64,000 nucleotides of DNA from Lachnospiraceae bacterium (lineage in GTDB: Bacteria > Bacillota > Clostridia > Lachnospirales > Lachnospiraceae), in contig JAFUZJ010000012.1 of the NCBI GenBank assembly GCA_017476665.1, forward strand, positions 1-64,000, read 5' to 3'. The notes below the pieces were generated by a model, which had not been told where the DNA came from, made no database searches, and saw only the letters and a list, made by a program, of their open reading frames with translations. A program made the position numbers and the translations under genes. How positions within the stretch are numbered: the first letter of the stretch is position 1; each line of letters begins with the position of its first letter. This document shows positions 52,752 through 61,297 of this stretch, piece after piece.

Positions 52752-53610
52752 ATGGCGAGAAAGGATTCTGAAAATCAGAAAAAATCAATGAGCCGCATGT
52801 TTCGGGGCAAGGAGATTTTCAAACCGCTGAATACGGGCCGGATCGATGATCAAGTCGCCTGCGTGCGGGAATGGGTTGCGAATATCTTCTTTTATACGAA
52901 AACGGCACGACCATTATGATTGATGCCGGATACAACTATGAGCGTTTGAGCGAAAAGATGCGGTGGCTGGATATTGATCCGGCTTCGATCAAACACATTC
53001 TGATCACACATCAGGACACGGATCACGTCGGGGCTTTGGAGCAGGACAGCGAGTTGTTGTTCAAGGATGCGGTGATCTATCTAAGTGAGATAGAAAACCG
53101 ATATCTTACCGGGGAGGTACGCAGGAAGGTATTCTATGGACTGTACAAGCTCCCTCTGGTGAAAACAGATAACCAAAGGATTCTGCTTGAGGACGGGCAG
53201 CTCCTTGATATTGAAGGTATCAAAATCGAGTGCATCCTGGTTCCTGGACACACTTGGGGGCATATGGTCTATCTGATCGATGATGCATATCTCTTTACCG
53301 GAGACACGCTCTGGTTCGGCGCAGATGGGGGCTACAGCTTCATCAGTACTCTGGCGGAGGATAACAAGTTGTCGGTCAGATCACTCGTAGCGTTGGAGAA
53401 GAATCTGCGGAAGAGGAATGGTACAATCAAAATCATTACCGGACATACCGGATGGACGGACGATCTGGCCTTTGCCTTCCGTCACAGGACAGAACTTTGC
53501 GCTCCCTTCAAAAAGCGCATGCACGACCCTGACGCGCCGTATGACGGTTATGATGAGAGCGACGATACAGAAGAAAAAGCCCGCAACGCCCGTCTTGCCA
53601 AACAAATCGA
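52752..53610 (+). pseudogene. Metallo-beta-lactamase-fold hydrolase, frameshifted by one missing A
   Basis: The ATG at 52752 (GGGGAGG upstream) opens MARKDSENQKKSMSRMFRGK and continues to CVREWVANIFFYTK. The four-A run at 52899-52902 then shifts the frame; one more A would restore FFYTKNGTTIMIDAGYNYERL. From 52903 the other frame carries the metallo-hydrolase core: HILITHQDTDHVGALEQD (HxDxDH metal motif), CILVPGHTWGHMVYL, LFTGDTLWFG and IITGHTGWTDDL. It ends about DGYDESDDTEEKARNARL, after which the frame runs into unrelated sequence. Either a real mutation or a homopolymer reading error is possible; the damaged 3' end favours decay. Confidence 0.7.
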
Positions 53611-53740
53611 TCGACGGCTTTGTGGGGGTATTGGCATCCGGTCGTTGGACACAAGGGAAAGGCTTTGATCGTATTTCCGGGCTCGGATGCGGACTATGAG
53701 CTTACTCGTAAAGGCTCCGAGTTTCTTGGGAAGGCTGGGA
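53600..53740 (+). pseudogene. Remnant of an alpha/beta (BAAT-type) hydrolase
   Basis: In the frame that includes 53620, GYWHPVVGHKGKALIVFPGS, then ADYELTRKGSEFLGKAGM, match the first strands of acyl-thioester-type alpha/beta hydrolases. The match stops after about 50 residues and no nucleophile Ser or His follows. It overlaps the ruined end of the metallo-hydrolase gene, so two deletions have met here. Confidence 0.45.
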
Positions 53741-53795
53741 TGGTTTGCCGGAAGCCACGGTTCTTGCTCCGAGAAAGCCGTAGCAGTATCAAAGG

Positions 53796-53985
53796 ATGCA
53801 GGGTTTGATTATTTCTGTGGCGGTAGTGCTATGCACATTTATGAGTGTACAATTTCCGACAGTGATCAACACATGGCTCTGGCCGGTTTTCTCGAGAGGA
53901 GGGCTGGCCGGAGCATTGTTTATTCTGGTGATGTACGCGGGAGCGTTGCCCAGCGCGGAGCGGGATCGGAATCGTCTTTACAAAA
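53796..53985 (+). pseudogene. Remnant of a ferric-reductase-like membrane protein
   Basis: The frame from 53796 encodes ISVAVVLCTFMSVQFPTVIN, then TWLWPVFSRGGLAGALFILV, then MYAGALP, the N-terminal two helices of the ferric-reductase-like (YedZ/FRD) membrane proteins that accompany FMN-binding proteins in Clostridia. The haem-binding His helices are missing. The frame then loses sense and a different frame picks up the FMN-binding remnant. Confidence 0.55.
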
Positions 53986-54169
53986 TACACAGAAAGATGA
54001 GACCACAGAGGGACAGAAAACCGCTGAAATGAAGGCGGATATCAAGGTAAAAGTGACTGTAATAGATGGCACCATTGCCGATATCGAGATTGTCTCCCAA
54101 AAAGAAGACCCGGAATATTTCAATGATGCGCTGGTTGTGATAGAATATATAATAGAGGCAGGAAACTGA
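53955..54169 (+). pseudogene. Truncated FMN-binding domain protein
   Basis: This frame encodes EMKADIKVKVTVIDGTIADI, then EIVSQKEDPEYFNDALVVIE, then YIIEAGN, the first half of an FMN_bind domain (PF04205-type). The stop is two bases before apbE. The S/T-GAT segment, where the ApbE-type transferase attaches FMN to Thr, is missing, as is the N-terminal anchor; upstream the frame runs into the ferric-reductase remnant. It is thus probably non-functional. Confidence 0.6.
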
Positions 54170-54171
54170 GT

Positions 54172-55236
54172 ATGATATGCAGAGAGCGGAGAGGTATTTT
54201 ACTTCTTCTCATGATGATTTTCCTTTGTTTTGGATGCGCACAAGCGGATAGTCCAGCTTACGGACAGGGAAAAGTGAAAAAGGGTGAGTCACAAAAAGAA
54301 ACAGCTACTTTTTTTGCGATGGATACCGTGATGGAGATCACAGTTTACGGAGATCCTTCCCTGCTTGAGGCTGCCGAAGAAAAGATTCTTTCACTTGAGA
54401 AAAAAATGTCCGTGACAAATGAAGAGAGCGAGATTTCTTTGTTAAATCAAAACGGGGAGCAGTTTTTAAGCAGCGATACCAAAGAGCTTCTCAGCCGCGC
54501 ACTTGAACTGTGCGGGCAGACAGACGGGAGGCTTGATATTTCAATCTATCCCATCGTCCGGACTTGGGGATTCACCACAGGGGAATATCGTGTGCCATCC
54601 GGGGAAGAGTTACAGGCGTTCTTACCGTATGTGGACTATACAAAGATTTTGGTTGAGGACGACAGGGCAGTGCTGAAAGAAGGAATGCAGATTGACCTGG
54701 GAAGTGTGGCGAAGGGCTATGCTGGGGATCAGGTGATAGAGCTGTTTTGCGAAAATGGAGTGACCAGCGCGCTATTGAATCTTGGTGGGAATGTGCAGGC
54801 GCTGGGGACAAAGCCGGACGGTTCCCTCTGGAAAATTGCGATACGGAATCCAATGGGGGAAGGTTATGCGGGGGCTTTGGAGATCGCGGACAAAGCGGTC
54901 GTCACCTCGGGTGGTTATGAGAGATACTTCGTGCAGGATGGGAAAACCTACCGGCATATCATGGATCCTGAAACGGGATATCCGGTTGAGAACGGTTTGG
55001 TGTCTGTCACGGTTGTTGGGGATGAGGGAGTTTCGTGTGATGCCTGTTCCACGGCGCTGTTTGTCATGGGACTTGAGGATGCGATCAATTTTTGGAGAAA
55101 AACAAAAGACCTTGATTTCGAGGCCGTATTTATCACAGAAGAGGGCAAAGTATTTATCACAGAGGGACTTGAGGGGTGCTTTACCCTGACGGGTGCATAT
55201 GCGAATGCGGAAATGGCGGTGATCCAACGTGAATGA
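54172..55236 (+). CDS. apbE: ApbE-family FAD:protein FMN transferase (lipoprotein)
   Basis: A 354-residue exported enzyme that transfers FMN from FAD to a Thr of FMN-binding proteins. The lipoprotein signal is ILLLLMMIFLCFGC with Cys at ~residue 22. The ApbE core shows FFAMDTVMEITVYG, VRTWGFTTGEYRVP, MQIDLGSVAKGYAGDQVIE, SALLNLGGNVQALG, YRHIMDPETGYPV and the metal-binding Asp/Thr in VSCDACSTALFVMG. Its natural acceptor appears to be the FMN-binding protein just upstream, which is truncated here. The stop overlaps the next start by eight bases. Confidence 0.92.
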   Translation: MICRERRGILLLLMMIFLCFGCAQADSPAYGQGKVKKGESQKETATFFAMDTVMEITVYGDPSLLEAAEEKILSLEKKMSVTNEESEISLLNQNGEQFLSSDTKELLSRALELCGQTDGRLDISIYPIVRTWGFTTGEYRVPSGEELQAFLPYVDYTKILVEDDRAVLKEGMQIDLGSVAKGYAGDQVIELFCENGVTSALLNLGGNVQALGTKPDGSLWKIAIRNPMGEGYAGALEIADKAVVTSGGYERYFVQDGKTYRHIMDPETGYPVENGLVSVTVVGDEGVSCDACSTALFVMGLEDAINFWRKTKDLDFEAVFITEEGKVFITEGLEGCFTLTGAYANAEMAVIQRE

Positions 55237-55621
55237 GAAACGAATACGGGCTGGCGTAATAGCAGCGGTTATTGCGGTTGTTTTTGGAATTTCACTTTTT
55301 TTCAGCATACGGCTGCTTACAAAAAAGGCAGAAGGAACTGTGGCAAATGTATATCAGGACGGTGTCTGCGTCTATTCAGTGGATCTTTCCGGTGTGAGGG
55401 AAGCATATGAATTGACGGTAACTTATGGGGAGCATTATAATATGATCCAGATCGACAGGGGACGGATTGCGGTAAAGGAGGCGGACTGTCCGGACGGGAT
55501 ATGCGTACAGACAGGCTATATCAGCGACAGTGCGATGCCCATTGTCTGTCTGCCCCACAGACTGGTAATCCGGCTGGAGGAGAAGTCTGCGTCAGGCGGC
55601 TTTGATGCGGTGGCGGAGTGA
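55229..55621 (+). CDS. NusG domain II-containing exported protein
   Basis: A 130-residue protein with one N-terminal membrane helix (AGVIAAVIAVVFGISLFFSI) and a NusG-II/insert-type beta domain outside: GTVANVYQDGVCVYSVDLSG, then EHYNMIQIDRGRIAVKEADC, PDGICVQTGYISDSAMPIVC and LPHRLVIRLE. Two Cys pairs (DCPDGIC and IVCLPH) are usual for the group. It is always found with ApbE and Gx-transporter genes; Listeria EetA is the best-studied relative in extracellular electron transfer. It overlaps apbE by eight bases. Confidence 0.8.
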   Translation: MNEKRIRAGVIAAVIAVVFGISLFFSIRLLTKKAEGTVANVYQDGVCVYSVDLSGVREAYELTVTYGEHYNMIQIDRGRIAVKEADCPDGICVQTGYISDSAMPIVCLPHRLVIRLEEKSASGGFDAVAE

Positions 55622-55707
55622 CGCAGAAACTGTCAGGACATTCAGGATCAGGCACAGGAGGTTGTTTTGACAGCATAGATATCATTTCCGGGAGGATTTA
55701 CATTACG

Positions 55708-56229
55708 ATGAACCATACGAAAACAAAAAGGATGGTCTATGATGCCCTGCTTGCGGGGATTGCGCTTGCCATGTATCTCATAGAATTGCAGATACCTTCC
55801 CCGGTGCCGATTCCCGGAGTGAAGCTGGGGTTAGCAAATATTGTGACCTTGTTTGCCGTGTACCTGTTAAATCCTGCAGATGCAGCGGCAATTCTCCTGG
55901 TACGGATTTTATTGGGGGGAATCTTTTCCGGTCGTCTTATCTCACTTTTATATAGTCTTGTGGGAGGGGGCTTTTGCCTTCTGGTCATGCTTCTTTTGAA
56001 GAAAAATTGTCTGCGCAGACAGATCTGGCTGTGTAGCGTGGCGGGAGCCGCCGCCCACAACATCGGACAGATTCTGGTGGCCGTTTTACTTACACGCTCA
56101 ATTTATGTGGCGGTGTATCTTCCGATCCTTCTGGTGACAGGAATGACTGCCGGTCTATTTACAGGCTTATGTAGCCAGCGGGCTCTCTCTCTCTTGAAAA
56201 AACATATCTATACGGAGATAGAATCATAA
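55708..56229 (+). CDS. Gx transporter family membrane protein (EetB/HepT-like)
   Basis: A 173-residue protein with five membrane helices, starting MNHTKTKRMVYDALLAGIAL. The family motif IPSPVPIPGVKLGLANIVTL is clear, and LVRILLGGIFSGRLISLLYSL with GAAAHNIGQILVAVLL follow. Such proteins are called heptaprenyl diphosphate synthase component I or Gx transporters and resemble ECF S-components; the Listeria counterpart EetB works in flavin-based electron export. The ATG at 55708 has GGGAGG upstream at a rather long distance; an in-frame GTG at 55618 overlaps the upstream gene and adds an unlikely leader. Confidence 0.8.
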   Translation: MNHTKTKRMVYDALLAGIALAMYLIELQIPSPVPIPGVKLGLANIVTLFAVYLLNPADAAAILLVRILLGGIFSGRLISLLYSLVGGGFCLLVMLLLKKNCLRRQIWLCSVAGAAAHNIGQILVAVLLTRSIYVAVYLPILLVTGMTAGLFTGLCSQRALSLLKKHIYTEIES

Positions 56230-56455
56230 TAACAAATCCCTAAGCAGCCTTCCGGGATTCCAAAATTGAAAAAAGAATCTTTGTAGAAAACCGCCGGGAC
56301 AGAATATAATTTTGTATCTGCTTTCTATATCTGTCATATTTACACCTCTGTTTCATACAATTTGGTTGTTTTGTCATACACATTGGTCTTTTCGGTGCTT
56401 GTAACAAAAGTTTTATCTAAGTATTGAAAAGCTGTAGCTATGCCTTGCTCATAAC

Positions 56456-57045
56456 ATGCCGGAATTTGTAGGTTTCGCTACGAGACCGATTGTCATTTTC
56501 ATTTACCTGATAACAATCAATGTGCCGCTTGTCATTACTCGCGTTACCATGGTTGGCTGCATTGCGTTTATGGCGGGAATGATGCCCCGTGTTACCCAGG
56601 CAATGGCAAACTTTAATTCGGTTATCATCGAATATATAGGCGGTATGAAATTGATCAAAGCCTATAATATGGAGAGCAAAAATATGGTAATGCGAGAAAC
56701 AATATCTATGCGGAGGCAGTCAGCAGCATTGTGGAATATATTACAGGCTTTCAGACGCTGCAGGCTTATCATATAAGCGGAACTAAATATAAAAAACTGA
56801 CAAGCGTTCTGAAAGATTACAGCAATATGAGCTATAGATACGAAGTAGCGGGTATTCCTGTTTGATGATACCGTTCGGGAAAATATCCGCTATGCAAGAC
56901 CGGATGCCACAGATGCCGAAATTGAAGTTGCCTGCAGGGAGGCAAACTGTGGTTTTATCCGAAGGATGGAAAAAGGGTATCGCCGATCAGATTCTTGTGG
57001 TCGATGACGGAAAAAATGTTGGTGATATTATGCTAAAACCGTGAT
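56456..57045 (+). pseudogene. Collapsed ABC exporter pair (remnants of two half-transporters)
   Basis: Four pieces in order come from tandem ABC exporters. First, a membrane segment of one half: IVIFIYLITINVPLVITRVT, then MANFNSVIIEYIGGMKLIKA, to about 56690. Second, in another frame, the same region of a different half: NIYAEAVSSIVEYITGFQTL, then QAYHISGTKYKKL, to 56863. Third, from 56864, part of an ATPase domain, [20 protein letters not shown] to RRMEKGY. Fourth, a frame-shifted tail, [12 protein letters not shown]. Walker A, signature and Walker B are all gone. The 225 bases before it (56230-56455) hold no gene. Confidence 0.7.
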
Positions 57046-57104
57046 AGATCTGATGCCGCTTGAATCAAGAAATGAATTTATAGAATTGGTCAAGATATCT
57101 ACGG

Positions 57105-57542
57105 CTAACTTTTTGAACTATAGTCCATTTCTTTTCTAACCAGATCTGCGAGGCGCAGGAAGTCCTCTGACTTCGCGAGTGCCAGTCCCTGTGTCTCGTC
57201 GCCGAGGACTATGAGCTGGTCACCGGTGGACAGATGGAAGGTTTTCCGGGCTTTGGCAGGGATCACAATCTGCCCTTTTTCGCCGATAGTGACCACGCCA
57301 AAGATGTGTTTTCCCTTGGGCGGAACGCCCAGCCCCATGAATTCCGCAGGTTCATAGTTGGCCAGATCGTCCAGGGAAACTTCAAATATTTCTGCCAGCT
57401 TTTTGCATTTATCCAGGTCGGGAACGGTTTCGCCAGCCTCCCATTTCGCGATGGCCTGTCTGGTGACGCCCAGTTGTTCCGCTAAGTCTTCCTGGGTGAG
57501 GCGCTTAAATTTTCGGAGTTGGATCAGATTATCTTTGAACAT
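57105..57542 (-). CDS. XRE-family regulator with C-terminal AbrB/SpoVT domain
   Basis: A 145-residue DNA-binding protein of two domains. The N-terminal XRE helix-turn-helix is FKDNLIQLRKFKRLTQEDLA with LGVTRQAIAKWEAGETVPDL. The C-terminal swapped-hairpin AbrB domain is VVTIGEKGQIVIPAKARKTF and HLSTGDQLIVLGDETQGLAL. The combination is common in Firmicutes and usually controls a neighbouring operon or itself. I start at 57542, with AAGGAG upstream, not at the upstream 57569. It lies downstream of the acyltransferase gene's end on the plus map, that is, the acyltransferase gene (57592-58683) is transcribed first and this gene follows or precedes it only by its own promoter; the gap is 49 bases. 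Confidence 0.85.
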   Translation of the reverse strand: MFKDNLIQLRKFKRLTQEDLAEQLGVTRQAIAKWEAGETVPDLDKCKKLAEIFEVSLDDLANYEPAEFMGLGVPPKGKHIFGVVTIGEKGQIVIPAKARKTFHLSTGDQLIVLGDETQGLALAKSEDFLRLADLVRKEMDYSSKS

Positions 57543-57591
57543 TGCGAATTCTCCTTCCACTATTATCACTATTACGTTTTACAAAAAATAA

Positions 57592-58683
57592 CTATTTAGC
57601 CGTTTCTTTCTTGTTGTCCTTATCTTTCTTGATTCCCAATAGACAAAACCGGATCACTGGTATCTTGCGGATAATCTCATAGAGCAGCAGTCCGCCGGCG
57701 AAAGCAGCCACACTGGTAAGCAGGTAGGTGGGCAGCGCAGGCAGGGCATATTTGTGTAGGACATAGGCCGTGGCCGACAGAGGCAGATAGTGAAACACAT
57801 ACAGACCGAAACTACGGGTGGACATAAATGCAGAGAAGGGACTTGTTTTATCACCCCATTTTTTCATACCCCCCAGAATCGCAAGGCAGGCAGCCCAGGC
57901 GTAAGCCACTGCGGGTATGCAGTTTACCGTGGGCATGACAGCATAATTGTCGCCGAAGTGCGTCACCAGATAGACTATCGCCAGTGCGATTGCCGCAACT
58001 ATGAGCGGTATGCTGTATTTACTGATTCGGTCTATGACTTCTTCATGGGCGAACAGAAAGTATCCCAGGAAAAAGACAAAGCCGTAAATGCCGAAACGAT
58101 AGACGCTGATTATGGGTGTGTTCAGGATCATACCGGACAGCCAGACCGGTATGACCAAAAGCAGCACTGCTATAATATTTGTCCTGCCGCAAAAGGCATA
58201 GAGTCTGCCTTTTTCCTTCTTTCGCACCAAGGCTAAGATCATGGAGAAGAACCACAGCATCTGAATGAACCAGAGCACGCTAGTGCCGGACAAATCCATG
58301 ATGATAAAAAGGGCTGGTTTTGGGGTCGTATCGGGTATTGTGCTGAATGCATTGGTGATGGTCATGCTCACATAGCCTTGTATCCAGCCAAAGAGCAGAA
58401 TACCGATGGTAGAAGGCACCAGAAGCTTGCGGGTTCTGGTGCGGATGAATTCCCTGATAGTGTGACGCTCCAGATAATAGCGGGAGCACATCCCCGCGAT
58501 GAGAAACAGCAGGATCATAAACCAAGGATAGAGAATGTATTGGATAGCGTCCTGATATTGCGGGGTGGTAAAGGGACCAACACCCAGATCGGGTGACACG
58601 CCATTAAACAGAAAAATTACATGATAAATGACCACCAGTGCGATGGTAATCCAGCGAATGTTGTCAATGTAATACTTTCTCAT
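57592..58683 (-). CDS. Acyltransferase family 3 membrane protein
   Basis: A 363-residue protein of about ten membrane helices. The family start is RKYYIDNIRWITIALVVIYH, with the catalytic His after helix 1, and RYYLERHTIREFIRTRTRKL, with VPSTIGILLFG, is the second typical block. These enzymes O-acylate sugars, peptidoglycan or other surface polymers; the target is unknown. It is transcribed toward the XRE-AbrB gene with 49 bases between, so the two could share a transcript. Confidence 0.88.
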   Translation of the reverse strand: MRKYYIDNIRWITIALVVIYHVIFLFNGVSPDLGVGPFTTPQYQDAIQYILYPWFMILLFLIAGMCSRYYLERHTIREFIRTRTRKLLVPSTIGILLFGWIQGYVSMTITNAFSTIPDTTPKPALFIIMDLSGTSVLWFIQMLWFFSMILALVRKKEKGRLYAFCGRTNIIAVLLLVIPVWLSGMILNTPIISVYRFGIYGFVFFLGYFLFAHEEVIDRISKYSIPLIVAAIALAIVYLVTHFGDNYAVMPTVNCIPAVAYAWAACLAILGGMKKWGDKTSPFSAFMSTRSFGLYVFHYLPLSATAYVLHKYALPALPTYLLTSVAAFAGGLLLYEIIRKIPVIRFCLLGIKKDKDNKKETAK

Positions 58684-58837
58684 AAGTTTCCCTCATTTCT
58701 TCTTTTTGCAACTTATTTTAACATTATTGTAATCACTTGGCTGAGAGTTGTCTACCAAGAATACCTAACATTTTGCACCTGAATGCGTTAAGATTGGTTG
58801 CGTCGGCGCCTTGCGTTTATCTTTATGAAAAAATGTA

Positions 58838-58866
58838 TTGACTTTTGAAAAAAAATAGCATATTAT
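58838..58866 (+). promoter_or_regulatory. Promoter of the T-box leader and aspS-gatCAB operon
   Basis: TTGACT (58838-58843), 17 bases, then TATTAT (58861-58866). The 150 bases before it (58684-58837) show nothing else I can name. Confidence 0.6.
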
Positions 58867-58872
58867 AACAAC

Positions 58873-59135
58873 CATAAAAATGCATTGAAGGAGACTCTTA
58901 CCGGGTAACACATCAGGGAGACGGCGTCGCAGACTGGAAGCGCTGTTTGTGGGAAGGGCAAAGGGAACGCTCCGGAGCAGGCTGTCTGAAAGGGATTTTC
59001 GCCGTAGGGCAGCACGTGCCGCGCGTTAAGCGGAAAAGTGGATGAACAAAGGGGTTCGTCAATGCGGGTGGTACCGCGGAGAATTTCATGATGATCCGTC
59101 CCGAAATGTAGAGGCATTTCGGGACTTTTTTATTT
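58873..59135 (+). promoter_or_regulatory. T-box riboswitch controlling aspS-gatCAB, with terminator
   Basis: The diagnostic T-box sequence GGGTGGTACCGCGG lies at 59066-59079, and the intrinsic terminator (GTCCCGAAATG/CATTTCGGGAC and seven T) follows at 59098-59132. Uncharged tRNA is expected to bind the specifier loop and the T-box bulge and prevent termination. The likely Stem I 3' side reads GGGAACGCTCCGGAGC (58963-58978), which puts AAC (58966-58968), an Asn codon, in the usual specifier position before the CCGGAGC block. Other Asp codons (GAC) occur further upstream, so the specificity is not settled. Confidence 0.9.
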
Positions 59136-59234
59136 GCATAGAATATGACAGGATAGGTCGAAGTGCACGATACATTCTGGACACCAAGCAGCAACAAAAT
59201 TGTAAATACGCATAGGTGTGAAGGAGGAGTAAAT

Positions 59235-60971
59235 ATGTACAGAGATCTTACCATCAAAGAAATAGGAGAACAGCATATCGGGGAGACCCTGCAGATGGCC
59301 GGCTGGGTGGAAAATATCAGGGATCACGGCGGCGTGTCCTTTATTGATCTGCGGGATATGTATGGTGTGCTGCAGGTGGTGATGCGCAACACGGAGCTGT
59401 TGAAAGGTATCTCGAAAGAGATGTGTGTGTCGGTCACAGGGCTTGTGGAGAAAAGGGATGAGGAGACTTATAACCCGAAGATTCCCACCGGTACGATTGA
59501 GCTGGAGGCACAAAGCATCGAAGTGCTGGGAGAGGTATACCAAAGGCTTCCCTTTGAGATCATGACTTCCAAAGAGACCAGAGAGGATGTGCGTCTGACC
59601 TATCGTTATCTGGATCTGCGGAATGCGAAGGTGAAGGAAAATATTATCTTCCGCTCCAAAGTGATCGCGTTCTTACGTCAGAAGATGACAGATATGGGCT
59701 TTCTGGAGATCCAGACGCCGATCCTGTGCGCGTCCTCGCCGGAAGGTGCCAGAGATTATATCGTCCCTTCCAGGAAATATAAGGGCAAATTTTACGCGTT
59801 GCCTCAGGCGCCCCAGCAGTATAAGCAGCTTTTGATGGTGTCGGGATTTGATAAATATTTTCAGATTGCACCCTGCTTTCGCGACGAGGATGCGAGAGCG
59901 GACAGGTCGCCGGGAGAGTTTTATCAGTTGGACTTTGAGATGAGTTTTGCCACTCAGGAGGATGTGTTCCGGGTAGGGGAAGAGGTGCTGTCCGCGACTT
60001 TCGAACGGTTCGCACCCGAAGGGTATGAGGTGACAAAAGCTCCTTATCCCATTATCAGTTACAAACAGGCGATATTGGAGTTTGGCTGCGATAAGCCGGA
60101 TCTGCGCAACCCGCTGCGGATCATGGATGTGACGGACTTTTTCCAAAAGTGTACGTTCAAGCCCTTCCTTAACAGGACGGTGCGGGCGATCAAAGTGCAC
60201 GCGGAGATGTCCAAGGGATTCCACGAGAAGCTGTTGAAATTTGCTACGGATATGGGTATGGGCGGTCTGGGCTATCTGGAGGTGGCAGAGGATCTTTCCT
60301 ACAAGGGCCCCATCGATAAGTTTATTCCGGATGAGTTGAAGGGAGAGCTGCGGGACCTGGCGGGCCTGGCAGCGGATGACACCATTTTCTTTATCGCGGA
60401 TAAGGAGGAGCGGGCAAATTATTATGCGGGCCAGCTTCGGAACGAGCTTGGAAAACAGCTTGACCTGATCGAGAAAAACGCGTATCGTTTTTGTTATGTG
60501 AATGATTTCCCGATGTTTGAGCGGGATGCGGAGACGAAGCAGATTGGATTTACACACAATCCGTTCTCTATGCCACAGGGAGGGCTGGAGGCTTTGAAGA
60601 CAAAAGATCCGCTTCAGGTGCTGGCTTACCAGTATGACATCGTGTGCAACGGGGTGGAGCTTTCTTCCGGCGCGGTGCGCAACCACGATATGAAGATCAT
60701 GGAGAAAGCCTTTGAGATTGCAGGCTATGACAAGGAAACGCTGAAGAGTAAATTCGGCGCATTGTATCAGGCGTTTCAGTTCGGAGCGCCGCCCCATGCG
60801 GGCATGGCGCCCGGCGTGGATCGAATGTTGATGCTGCTGAAGAATGAAGAAAACATTCGCGAGGTGATTGCGTTCCCGATGAGCGGTTCCGCCCAGGATC
60901 TGATGTGCGGTGCGCCGGGAGATGTGACAGAGCAGCAGCTCAGAGAGGTGCACATCAAAGTGCGGGATTAG
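59235..60971 (+). CDS. aspS: Aspartyl-tRNA synthetase
   Basis: A 578-residue class II synthetase. The anticodon-binding OB fold is at the N-terminus (AGWVENIRDHGGVSFIDLRD), with class II motif 1 about FLEIQTPILCASSPEGARDY, and motif 2 in QIAPCFRDEDARADRSPGEFYQLDFE. The bacterial GAD insertion is in residues ~290-420, and motif 3 is GMAPGVDRMLMLL. The start at 59235 has GAAGGAGG upstream. Because gatCAB follows in the same operon and no asnS is in the window, the enzyme may be non-discriminating and load Asp on tRNA(Asn) as well. Confidence 0.95.
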   Translation: MYRDLTIKEIGEQHIGETLQMAGWVENIRDHGGVSFIDLRDMYGVLQVVMRNTELLKGISKEMCVSVTGLVEKRDEETYNPKIPTGTIELEAQSIEVLGEVYQRLPFEIMTSKETREDVRLTYRYLDLRNAKVKENIIFRSKVIAFLRQKMTDMGFLEIQTPILCASSPEGARDYIVPSRKYKGKFYALPQAPQQYKQLLMVSGFDKYFQIAPCFRDEDARADRSPGEFYQLDFEMSFATQEDVFRVGEEVLSATFERFAPEGYEVTKAPYPIISYKQAILEFGCDKPDLRNPLRIMDVTDFFQKCTFKPFLNRTVRAIKVHAEMSKGFHEKLLKFATDMGMGGLGYLEVAEDLSYKGPIDKFIPDELKGELRDLAGLAADDTIFFIADKEERANYYAGQLRNELGKQLDLIEKNAYRFCYVNDFPMFERDAETKQIGFTHNPFSMPQGGLEALKTKDPLQVLAYQYDIVCNGVELSSGAVRNHDMKIMEKAFEIAGYDKETLKSKFGALYQAFQFGAPPHAGMAPGVDRMLMLLKNEENIREVIAFPMSGSAQDLMCGAPGDVTEQQLREVHIKVRD

Positions 60972-60981
60972 GAGGTGCAGG

Positions 60982-61275
60982 ATGGCAAATGTGATTGATG
61001 ACGAAACCATAGAGTATGTGGGGATCCTGGCGAAACTGGAGCTTTCGGATGAGGAGAAGGATCAGGCGAAGCAGGATATGGCGAAGATGCTGGATTATAT
61101 TGATCAGCTGAATGAACTGGACACCACAGGGGTGGAGCCCATGTCCCACATTTTTCAGGTGGAAAATGTATTTCGCGAGGATGAGGTGACGAACGGAGAT
61201 ATGCGGGAGGCCGTTCTGGCAAATGCGCCGGAGGAAAAGGACGGTATGTTTGTGGTGCCGCAGACCTTTGAGTGA
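60982..61275 (+). CDS. gatC: Asp/Glu-tRNA amidotransferase subunit C
   Basis: A 97-residue subunit that clamps GatA to GatB. The typical sequence runs IEYVGILAKLELSDEEKDQA to LDYIDQLNELDTTGVEPMSH and ends in the region VFREDEV. AGGAGGTGCAGG precedes the start, ten bases after aspS. The end lies 22 bases before the gatA start. Confidence 0.93.
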   Translation: MANVIDDETIEYVGILAKLELSDEEKDQAKQDMAKMLDYIDQLNELDTTGVEPMSHIFQVENVFREDEVTNGDMREAVLANAPEEKDGMFVVPQTFE

Positions 61276-61297
61276 TAACGGTAAAAGAGGGAAAAGT

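Noticed and set aside
56230..56300. Inverted repeat AATCCC/GGGATT after the Gx transporter as a terminator
   Set aside because: The stem has only six pairs with a 13-base loop and no T tract follows.
59673..61010. A 445-codon minus-strand frame opposite aspS
   Set aside because: The protein is His/Arg/Leu-rich nonsense typical of antisense frames over GC-biased third positions.
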